Assembly (NCBI RefSeq): GCF_000940805.1
Contig: NZ_CP007142.1
Location: 3,076,593 to 3,140,592, forward strand
Direction of reading: 5' to 3'
DNA length: 64,000 nt
Source of the DNA: Gynuella sunshinyii YC6258
Lineage (GTDB): Bacteria > Pseudomonadota > Gammaproteobacteria > Pseudomonadales > Natronospirillaceae
Both the position numbers and the translations under genes were made by a program. This document shows, one piece after another, positions 37,401-49,400 of this stretch. Positions within the stretch are counted from its first letter, which is position 1; the number at the start of each line of letters is the position of its first letter. The notes below the pieces were generated by a model. That model was not told the DNA's origin. It worked only from the letters and a program-made list of their open reading frames with translations, and did no database searches.

Positions 37401-40400
37401 TGGCCTGTGCGGTTGTCTGGCGAAGGAGTATCCCAACTGGCGGGTGCGGTTGCTGGATTTGCCGGAAGGCACTGATCTGGCCGCCGTTGAGGGGCTGTGG
37501 TGTTTACCGGCCCGGGCCGATGGTGATGCCTGGGCCTGGCGCCGGCAGGAATGGCTGCAACAGCAGCTGTTACCGGTGGTGGAGCAGAATTCTGACCGGC
37601 CCGAGGTCTATCGGGATCAGGGCGTGTATGTCGTGATTGGCGGTGCCGGCGGGCTGGGGGAGGTGTTCAGTCGCGAGCTGATTCAGCGCTGCAATGGCCG
37701 TGTGGTCTGGATAGGCCGCAGGCCGCTGGATGCCGATATTCAGTCCCGGATCGATGCACTGGCAACCCTGGGTCATGCGCCGGTTTACATCCGTGCGGAT
37801 GCCACTGACCTCACTGAGTTGCAACATGCCGGCGCGGAGATAAAAAGTCGTTTTGGCGCGATCCACGGCATCGTCCACAGTGCCCTCGGCAGTTATGACC
37901 AGAGCCTGTCGGCGATGGACGAAGCGCAGTTTCAATCGGTACTGGCGGCCAAAGTGGATGTCTGTGTTCGCATCGCTCAGGTATTTGCCGGTGAAGTATT
38001 GGATTTTGTGCTGTTTTTCTCCTCCCTGGCGTCCTTTGGCAAGGGCCGTGGCATGGGCAGTTATGCTGCCGGTTGTACCTTCAAGGATGCGTTTGCCGCC
38101 CGTTTGGGACAGCAATGGTCCTGTGACAGCAAAGTGATGAATTGGGGATTTTGGAGCATCGGTGGTGGCGCCCGGATTTCCACTGCCCTCAGAAACCGGA
38201 TTGAACAGAGTCAGGGCATAGTGCCGATTACCGCAGCTGAGGGGATGGCGGCGCTCGATGTGCTGATGACCCGGCCGACCCGTCAGCTGGCGACCGTCAG
38301 GACCCGGCAACCCGGACAGTTGGCGAACACCCGGCTGGATGAGTCGATCCTGCTGCCAGCCCGTTCAGAGCCTGCCGGTTTGCCGGCGATATCGATCCAG
38401 ACAGCTTTGCCGAAGTCGCCGGACGGCGAACCTGAGCTGAATGAATGGATCGTCAGACTGTTCCTGACACGGTTGTGGCAGGCCGGTGTTCTTCGTGGTG
38501 ATTCCGAATCGCTGATCGGGCTGAGGCAGCAGGCCGGAGTGCTGGATAAATACGAGATCTGGTGGCATGAACTGCTGCTGGAGCTGCGCCGGCGCGGTTA
38601 CATCGAGTTGCAGGCTGACGACACCTGCGTGTGCCTGACCGATAAACTGACACTCTCCGAAGCCGACCGTATTGCGCAGCAATGGGGGCAGCAAAAAGCC
38701 CACTTACAGCAGGATCCGGATCTGGCCGGTCTGGTCAGTATTGTCGATGATTGCGCGCAGCAGTTGCTGCCACTGCTCAGAGGTGAGCGGCTGATCACGG
38801 ATATTCTGTTTCCCGGCGGTTCCACCGCGCGGATGGAGCCGTTGTACAAAGACAACACCATCTCCCGTTATTTCAATGATGTACTGACCGAAACCGCCGT
38901 TGCCTGGATCGAAAACAAGCTGCGCCAGAAACCGCAGAACACTTTCCGGATTCTGGAAATTGGTGCCGGAACCGGTGGTACCACCTCGGTATTACTGCCC
39001 GCACTGGCCGGGTTTCAGGCGCACATTTCCGAATACTGTTATACCGATCTGTCGGACTCTTTCCTGCAACAGGCTCAGGCCCGCTATGGTGACCGATATC
39101 CGTTCCTGCGGTATCAGCGTCTGAATATTGAGCAGCCATTAACCGGCCAGAACATCGATACCGGTGGTTACGATCTGGTGATTGCCACCAATGTCCTGCA
39201 TGCCACCCGCAGCATGCGCAATACCTTGCGACAGGCCAAATCCGCCTTGCGGGAAAACGGTCTGCTGCTGCTCAACGAGATGACCGATAAAACGGTCTTT
39301 GCCACTCTGATTTTCGGTCTCATTGATGGCTGGTCACTGGCTCAGGATCAGGCCCTGCGTATTCCCGGCAGTCCCGGACTGACGCCGCAATCCTGGCGTA
39401 TGTTGCTCGACAGTGAAGGCTTTGAGCCGGTATTGATGCCGGTCCCGGAAGCGCAATCGCTGGCACAGCAGATCATTGCCGCACAGAGCGATGGGGTGAT
39501 TCGTCTGCAAGGTGCGGTGGAATCTGCGCCGCTGTTGCCGGCAACAGTACCGGAAACGCCAGCTCCCACCATTGCGGTTGAGGATGCCGGTGCCGTCATG
39601 CGTCAACTGGTACTGGACTGCCTTGCCACGACCCTGCGTCTCAGCGCCGATGCCATTAATGTCACCATCCCGTTTTCGGATTACGGCCTGGATTCCATTC
39701 TCGGGGCTAACTTCATCAATCAATTGAGTGAACGCCTCAACACCCGACTCAATACCACGCTGATTTTTGATCACACCACGACTGAACGGTTAAGCCGCTA
39801 TCTGTCGAAACATCATCAGCTGCCTTCAGCCGCCGTTGCGAAGCCCGCAAGTCAGGCATCGGCATCGATCATTCAGGCCACAGCAACGCCAGCTGACCAG
39901 GATCAAAAAGCAGCGATTCAGGCTGCCAACCCGGCTGCGATTGCGGTCGTGGGGATGTCCGGTCAGTTTCCGGGCGCTGAAAATATTGATCAGTTCTGGG
40001 ATAACCTGATGGCCCGGCGCAGCTGCGTGAGTGAGTTGCCGGAGTCGTATCTGCCGGCACAGGATTATGCTCCAGGGCGCGAACCGGGCAAGAGTTATTG
40101 TCGCTGGGGTGGGGTGCTGGAAAACCGGGCCTGTTTTGATCCGTTGTTTTTCAATTTATCGCCGCGTGATGCCGAGTCCATGAATCCGCATCAGCGTCTG
40201 GTCCTGCAGGAAAGCTGGAGAGCGCTGGAGCATGCCGGCTATAACCCGCGTTCACTGGCAGAAAGCCTGACTTCGGTGTTTGTCGGTTCAGAACCGAACG
40301 GCTATATCCACGAAACCTTCACCGGTTCTTCGGAGGCAATCATTGCCTCGCGACTGTCCTATTTTTTGAACCTGCGCGGTCCGACCCTGGTGGTCAATAC

Positions 40401-43400
40401 CGGCTGTTCATCGTCGGCTGTGGCATTGCATCTGGCCTGTGAAAACCTGCGCCATGGTGAGAGTGATATGGCGCTGGCCGGCGGGGTGTTTGCGGCCATT
40501 CGCAAATCGATTCTGGTGACCTTGTCGCAGACTGAAATGCTGTCGTATTCCGGCGTGTGCAGCAGCTTCGACGACCGTGCCGATGGCATGGTCATGTCCG
40601 AAGGGGTTGGCATGGTGGTGCTGCGGCGTCTGGCGGATGCGGAGCGCGCTGGCGACCATATTTATGGTGTCATTACCGCCTCCGGTATGAATCAGGATGG
40701 CGCCAGCAACGGCATTACCGCGCCCAGCGGTGAGGCACAGGAACAGCTGATCGTTGATGTCTACCGGCGTTACGGTATTGATCCTGAACGGATCAGTTTT
40801 GTGGAAACCCATGGTACCGGCACCCGGCTCGGTGATCCGATTGAAGTGAATGCGCTGACCCGCGCATTCCGGCAGTTTACTGACAAACAGCATTTTTGCG
40901 CCCTCGGCAGCGGCAAGACCATGATCGGTCATACGGCCGCCAGCGCCGGGGTGATCGGGCTGATCAAAGTGTTGCTGTCTTTGCATCACCGGCAGTTACC
41001 GGGGCTGATGAACTTCCAGCGTCTGAACCCGCAGATAGAACTGGAGCCGTCGGCGTTTTATCTCCATACCGAGTCCCGGCCATGGCTGTCCCAGGACGAT
41101 CAGCCCTTGATGGCTGCACTCAGCTCCTTTGGTCACAGTGGCACCAATGTGCACATGGTGATTCAGGAGTATCAGGACCAGCGGCAGGTAACCGACCTTG
41201 CGACTCCGGTGCTGGTGCCGTTATCGGCGGTGGATCCGGATCGTCTGCGTGAGCAGGTCCAACAACTGCTGCACTGGCTGCGAACTGATGATGCGCGAAC
41301 TGACGGTGCGACGATCTCCCTGCCCAATCTGGCTTACACCTTACAGCTTGGCCGTGAAGCCATGCGTACCAGAGCCGCGTTTGTGGTCGAAAGCCGGGAG
41401 CAGCTGATCACGCAACTGCAACAGTGGCTGGATCAGCCGGCGAGCGGACAAGCGGCGGCAACCGCTGACAATGTCAATGCCGGGCAGTTATCCGCCTGTC
41501 TGCAACAGGGCCGTCTGGATCGGGTTGCCGATGCCTGGTGCCAGGGGGCCGATATCGATTGGTCGCCGGCGTATCAGGGCCGCACCATGCTGCGACTGGG
41601 ACTGCCAACCTATCCGTTTGCCAAAGAACATTATTGGCAGGATCAGGCCTTTTGTGACAACCGTTCAACGTTGCCTTCGGTACCGACCCAGGCCGTATCT
41701 GCGCCGGCCGGGGCTCCGGTGGAGTTGTTGATTGCCGGTCGCTGTTGGCAGAACAAGGCGGCAGCAACAGTTACCCCGGCCGCGTTGACCGATCACCGGA
41801 TTCTGCTGTGCGATGTGGTCGTGGATCAGCGTGCCGCACTGCAACAGTCGTTGCCCGGCGCGGATATTGAGGTAATCGAAACCAGTGCCGGTCAGGCGAT
41901 TGATCAGCGCTACCGGGACTTGACGGTGCAGCTGTTCGAGGATATCCGCCAGTGGTTGCTGACGCGCCCCAAAAGCCAGCGGCTGCTACAGGTGTTCATC
42001 TCATCTGCGGATCATCAGACCTGGGCGCGTGGACTGTCCGGTCTGCTCAAAACCGCACGGCTGGAAAACCCCTTGCTTGTCCCGCAGCTGATTGATCTGT
42101 GCGGCCATGAAAGCACTCTGTCTCTACCGCAGCTGGCGTTGGAAAACGCCCGGACACCGGCCGATGATCTGATCCGTTATGGTCGCCTTGATGAACAATC
42201 TGTCCGCCGGCAGGTCGCTGCGTGGGATGAATGGCAGCCCTCTGCCATAGCGCCAATGCCGTGGAAACATCGCGGTGTTTACCTGATTACCGGGGGTGTC
42301 GGTGGTCTGGGGATGATCTTTGCCGAAGAAATCTGTCGCCGGGTCAATCGACCAGCACTGATCCTGATCGGGCGTTCCGAACTCGATGATCAGGCTCGCC
42401 GGCAACTCGACAGACTGCGTCAGCTGGGCGCTGAGTTGGAGTATCACCCGCTGGATATCAGCCGGCGTGAGGCCGTTGAACGTCTGTTCAGTGATATCCG
42501 TCAGCGTCATGGCGATCTCAATGGCATTCTGCACAGTGCCGGTGTACATCGGGATAACTACATCCTCACCAAGCCCACCGCTGAAATCGATCAGGTTCTG
42601 GCGGCCAAGGTTGCCGGGACCGTGCATCTGGATGCCGTACAGGGTAATAGAGCACTGGATTTCTTTGTGCTGTTTTCCTCCGGCAGCGCCGTGGCCGGTA
42701 ACCCCGGTCAGGCGGATTACGCCGCCGCCAACGGCTTTATGGACAGCTTCGCCGCTGATCGTCAGCAGCAGGTCGCCCTGGGTCAGCGTCAGGGATTGAC
42801 CGTCGCCATTGACTGGCCGTTGTGGCAGCGTGGAGGGATGCAGGTAGACGGTGTCACTCAGACAGCCATGGCCGCACGAACCGGCATGCAGGCCATGCCG
42901 ACAGCCGTCGGTATACAGGCGTTCTACCAGGTGCTGGCCAGTGACTGTGCCCATGTCTGCGTGGTAACCGGTGATCTTGCGCGTATTCGCAGCCAGCTGG
43001 CCGGCCGGAGTGAATCCACGGAGACAACTTTCTCTGTGCCGGTCCCTGCCGGTGCTGACTTGCGGGAACAGACCGCCGATTTGCGGGAACAAACAGTCAT
43101 GGCGCTGAAGCGCCTGCTGGGTGCCAGCCTTAAGCTGTCTGTTGAGCGCATCTCCTCGCAGGAGCCGTTGGAACGTTACGGTGTCGATTCCATTGTGATC
43201 ATGGATTTGAACAACGAGTTTGCCAGCGTGTTTGGCGATATATCCAAAACACTGCTGTACGAATACCAGACCCTCAGTGAGCTGGCGGATTATCTCATTG
43301 AGGTCTATCCACAGCAGTGTCATCAATGGACCGGGCTCACCACCGCGCCGGTAGCCCGTAAACCGGCCCCCATACCGGCACCCGCAATGACGGCCGTACA

Positions 43401-46400
43401 ACAGACTGGCGACATCGCCATTATCGGTCTGGCCGGGCATTACCCGCAGGCCGATCAGCTACAGGATCTCTGGCAGCTGCTGAAGGAAGGCCGTGACTGT
43501 ATCACTGAGATTCCTCCAGAGCGCTGGTCGCTGACCGGCTTCTTTGAACCTGATGCTCAAACCGCCGTCGCCGAAGGCCGGAGTTACGGCAAATGGGGTA
43601 GCTTCCTGGCAGATTTTGCCGGGTTTGATGCCGCGTTCTTTCAGATTTCCCCACGGGAAGCCATGTGCATGGACCCGCAGGAACGGCTGTTCCTGCAATG
43701 TGCCTGGGAAACCTTTGAAGACGCCGGCTATGGCCGTGAACGCCGGGCCGCCACCGTCGACAATCAGATCGGTGTGTTTGTCGGCATTACCAAGACCGGT
43801 TACGACCTGTATGGAGAAGCCTGGCGGCAGCATAAAAAACAACTGTATCCCAATACTTCGTTTGCGTCGGTGGCCAACCGGGTGTCCTATCAGTTGAACC
43901 TGCATGGACCGAGCATGCCGATAGACACCATGTGCTCTTCGTCGTTGACGGCGATTCATGAAGCCTGTGAACGACTGCGTCGCGGCGACTGCAAAATGGC
44001 GTTGGCCGGTGGTGTGAATCTCTATCTGCACGCCAATAACTTTATCGAGCTGTCGGTGCTTAAAATGCTGTCGAAGGATGGCAAATGCCGCAGTTTCGGG
44101 GATGGCGGCGATGGTTATGTGCCCGGTGAGGGCGTTGGTGCGGTGTTATTGAAACCACTGACGCAGGCCGAAGCGGATCAGGACCGCATCTACGGGGTGA
44201 TCCGCGCCAGCGCGGTCAATCATGGCGGTAAAACCAATGGCTATACCGTTCCCAATCCGGTGGCTCAGGGGGCTCTGATTCAGCGGACGCTGGCGCAGGC
44301 GGGGCTGTCGGCACGGATGATCAACTACGTGGAAGCCCATGGCACCGGGACGGCGCTCGGCGATCCCATCGAAGTGACCGGGCTGACTCAGGCCTATCGT
44401 CAGCACACCCAGGACAGCGGCTACTGCGCACTGGCGTCGGTGAAGTCCAATCTCGGCCACCTGGAAGCAGCAGCCGGCATCCTCGGGTTGACCAAAATCC
44501 TGTTGCAGCTGCGTCATCAGCAGATTGCGCCGAGTCTGCATTCAAGCACCTTGAATCGGAATATCGATTTCACCCGGACACCGTTCTTTGTGCCGCAGCA
44601 GTGCCTGCCGTGGTCGCGGGTGACCCTGAACGTTGACGGACAGCCGCAGGAATATCCGCGCACGGCGGCGCTGTCATCGTTTGGCGCCGGCGGCGCCAAT
44701 GCCCATCTGATTGTTTCAGAGTACCAACCGGCACTGCCAACACCGCCGCAGCAAACGGTCACGGTACCGGTGATGATTGTATTGTCTGCCAGAACCGAAG
44801 AACGCCTGACGGCTTATGCCAGACGTTTGTCAGTCACCTTGCAGGAATGCAGTCACGACGATCTGCACAATATTGCTTACACCCTGCAGGTCGGCCGTGA
44901 TGCCATGGATGAGCGGCTGGCGTTTATGGCAGATACTCCAGCGGACTGCGCGCGGATGCTCACGGACTGGCTGGCGGGTCACTCGCAACCGCTGTATCGC
45001 GGCCGGGTCAACCGGGAAACCGAGCAGCCAGTGGCAGAGTTGACCACCGATGATTATTCGTCATTGCTGCAAAGCTGGGTACAGGGAGCCCTGGTTGACT
45101 GGGATGCGCTGTATCTGAACGGTCGGCCACGGATAACTGCGGTGCCGGTTTATCCCTTCGTCGGCGAGACCTTCTGGCTATCAGCTCAAACGCACTCGCA
45201 GCCGAACACTTCACCCTTGCATTCAACAATTCCTGTCGCTGCACCATCGACAACTACGGTAACACCCAGCCATCAAGCTTCACGGAAAACCAGTATGACC
45301 ACTCCTGACGACACTGCCCGAATCTCCCGGTTTGGCGATCAATCCGCCAAACCCGTCAAACTGAAACTGCAACCATTGAGCGTGAATAGCGCGATTTCCA
45401 CGCCTTTGCCGCAAGCCGAAAACCCGCGCCCCCGTCAATCACTGCCGGATCAGGCCAGTGCCACAACAGTCCCTGGGCTGGGCATATTGCCGACTCTGGT
45501 GAATACCCTGGCGGAGGTACTGTACATGCCACCGGAGCAGGTGAGCCTGGAACAGTCCTTTGTGGAACTGGGGCTGGATTCCATCGTCGGGGTGGAGTGG
45601 GTGAATACCCTGAACAAAACCTTTGGCCTGCACATGCCGTCGACTCAGGTCTACGACTACCCGAACCTGCGAGCCTTTGCCGCCTGGTTGACCACCGAGC
45701 TTGGCGCTGTGAAGCCGACCACGCCAGCACCTCAGGCGGCGGTTACAGCCACCGTCACGGCGGCCACAACTGCGACAGCTGCTCGGGCCGTCAGCCCGCC
45801 GGTACAAACCCATGTTGACTCACATGCCATCGAGCAGACCCTGGTGACTACCCTGTCCGAAGTGCTGTACATGCAACCGCAACAGGTGAACCGGGAGCAG
45901 TCGTTTGTGGAACTCGGGCTGGATTCCATCGTCGGGGTGGAGTGGGTGAACATGCTGAACAAAGCTTTCGGCCTGAGCATGCCGTCGACTCAGGTCTACG
46001 ACTACCCGAACCTGCGTGCCTTTGCCAATTGGCTCACGGCCGAGCTGGCCACGGGGGAGAAGCCAGCGCCTGTTGCTACGGCCTCAGTTGCGGCTGTGGC
46101 GGCATCAGTCACCACGACGGCAGCGGTCACCCGGACCATCACGCCGCCGGCACAGAACCGCGCGGATCAAAGTGCCATCGAGCAGACCCTGGTAAATACC
46201 CTGGCCGAGGTGCTGTACATGCAGCCGCAACAGGTGAACCGGGAACAGTCGTTTGTGGAACTCGGGCTGGATTCCATCGTCGGGGTGGAGTGGGTGAATA
46301 CCCTGAACAAAACCTTCGGCCTGCACATGCCATCGACCCAGGTCTACGACTACCCGAACCTGCGGGCCTTTGCCGCCTGGTTGACCACCGAGCTTGGTAC

Positions 46401-49400
46401 TGTGAACAAGACTGCGTCAGTGTCTCAAGCGGCGGTTGCAGCCACGGCCACAACTGCGACAGCCACTCAGGCCGTTACGCCGCCGGCACAGAACCGCGCG
46501 GATCAAAGTGCCATCGAGCAGACTCTGGTGAATACCCTGGCCGAAGTGCTGTACATGCAGCCGCAACAGGTGAACCGGGACCAGTCGTTTGTGGAACTGG
46601 GGCTGGATTCCATCGTCGGGGTGGAATGGGTGAATACCCTGAACAAAACCTTCGGCCTGCACATGCCATCGACCCAGGTCTACGATTATCCCAACCTGCG
46701 TGCTTTCGCCGCGTGGCTGGTTGGCCAACTGGCCGGCCATATGGCGTCGATCACCCGGACACCTGAGCAGGCCAAGCCACCTGCCGAAGCCATCGCACCG
46801 GTTGTGAGAGATAGCCGGCCGGCACCTGCCGCCAAACCTGCAATCGCGACTCAAGGTGCAGCGGTGTCTGAGCGCCAGCCGAGTCGGTTCGGAGCCATCG
46901 CCATTATCGGCATGTCCGGTCGTTATCCCGATGCCGGGCAGCTGAGTGACTATTGGGACAACCTCCGCAATGGTCGAAATTCGGTGCGCGAAGTTCCGCG
47001 TGAACGCTGGGACGCAGATGCTCTGTATGATCCTGATACCACCGAGGAAGGCCGGATCAACTGCAAGTGGCTCGGCGCTTTGGACGATATCGACTGTTTC
47101 GATCCGTTGTTTTTTATGATTTCTCCGGGCGAAGCGGAAAACATCGATCCCCAGCACCGCCTGTTTCTGCAGGAAAGTTACCGCGCGTTTGAAGACGCCG
47201 GCTATAGCCCGGAAGCCCTGAGCCAGCAGAAATGCGGTGTCTACATGGGCATCATGAGTTACGAATATGCGTTTGTGGCGTCACGCTCGAATACCGGCAA
47301 CAGCTTTTCCATCGGCGCTGCCCGGGTACCGTATTTCCTTAATCTCAAAGGCCCGGCCATTGCCCTGGATACCGCCTGCTCATCGTCGCTGGTGGCCACC
47401 CATCTGGCCTGTCAGGCGCTGAATAACGGTGAGACAGACCTTGCCCTCAGCGGTGGTGTCAGCCTGTATCTTGCCTCACAGACCTATGTCGCCATGTGTC
47501 AGGCCGGGATGTTGTCCGTGGCCGGGCAGTGCAAAACCTTTGATGATCAGGCCGATGGCTTTGTACCGGGTGAAGGTGTCGGGGTGCTGGTGCTCAAGCG
47601 CTTGCAGGATGCCGAGCGCGATAACGATCATATTTACGGTCTGATCGTCGGTTCCGGTATCAATCAGGATGGACGCACCAATGGCATTACCGCGCCAAGC
47701 ATGAACAGTCAGGTCGAGTTGCACCAGGACGTGTATCAGCGTTGCGGTATTGATCCGCGCAGTATCAGCTATATCGAAGCCCATGGTACCGGCACTCGTT
47801 TGGGAGATCCCATCGAGCTGCGGGCGCTGTCCAGGGTTTACGGTGAGGCCGGCGTGCAGCCGCAAAGCTGCGCCATCGGCTCCGTTAAAACCAACATCGG
47901 CCACAGTTCTGCTGCGGCCGGGGTGGCTTCGGTGCACAAGGTTCTGCTGGCCATGCAGCACAAAACCCTGGTGCCAAGTCTGAATTTCAACACTCCAAAT
48001 CGAAACTTCGACCTTGGACAGTCACCTTTTTATGTCAACACCGAAGTCAAGGACTGGGTGTCGCCGGCCGGCCAGCCGCGCCGGGCAGCCGTCAGTGCCT
48101 TTGGGTTCAGTGGTACCAATGCCCATCTGGTACTGGAGGAATACATCGAACCAGCGATTGCGCCGGCGGCGGATCCCCATGAGCCTCGGGCGATTGTGTT
48201 GTCAGCGCGCACCGAAGACCGCCTGCGACAGGTGGTTCAACAGCTGCAGCAGTATTTACAGGCACATCCGCAAACAAATCTTGAAGCGCTGGCGTACACC
48301 TTACAACTCGGTCGTGAGGCCATGGCCGAGCGGGCGGGCTGGATCGTCGATTCAGTCGGGGAACTGTTACAGAGTCTGAACAGTTATCTTGAGCAAGGAG
48401 GCCGTCAGGCGAGCTGCTATCGTGGCCAGGTTTCACAGCAGAACAGCCTGCTCGACGACAACAGCGATGCCGCCACGATTGCCCGCTGGATGCAGCAGCG
48501 CCGCTATGACCGGCTGCTGAACCTGTGGGTGCAGGGCGCTGCCATCAACTGGCGCAGTCTGTACGATGAGCGGCCACCAAAGCGGCTGTCGCTGCCGGGT
48601 TATCCGTTTGAACGCCGGCGCTGCTGGGTCAGTTCGCCACGCTGGATCGACCGTCAGGCGCTGGCACCGGAAGCTGTATCGGTACCCGTTGCCGGTGCGC
48701 AGCCGTCAGCATCCAGTGAATGGCTGGTAGCTGAAGAGCATTGGCAGCCGGAAGCACTCAACATTGCCACGGACAGCTGGCTGTCGCGGGTCAGGGCTCG
48801 CCAGAACCATCAGATTCTGATCGTCAGCGACCAGCCCGGCGATGTTCAGCCGATGCAGCAGGCGTTGAAACAGCTGGCGGATGCCGCCGGTGACAGTTAT
48901 TTGTCCTGGCAGGTTGGTCATGCCGGGATCTCCACTCTGGCGGATGCAATCAGTGCTGATGATGCGCCGTTAACCGTGTTTTGCCTGACTGCGGCGCAGG
49001 ATATGGCTCTGAGCGATTGGATGTTCTGTGCCGTGAGTACGATCATGACCGTCGCGAGAAAGCGTACTGTCCGCTTCTATGGCTGTGTTTCAGGTGAAAA
49101 CGAGCTGTACCGGGATGCCCTGTCCGGGCTGTTCCGCAGCGCCACACTGGAAAGCACCGGACATCGATATCGACTGATCGCCACTCCTGCTCACCAGGTA
49201 CTTGAACCCGCCCTGGCATTGCAGTTGATTCAGGAATGGCTCGGCGATGATACCGATAGCTGGCCCGTGGCCCGGATTCCGGTGGTGAAGTATCAGGGCT
49301 CACAACGGCAACGCTTACAGCTGCAGGAACTGACTGCGCCACCACTGCCGGATCCCGCCTCCAGCGGTCATTTTCGCACTGGAGCCACCTATCTGATGGT

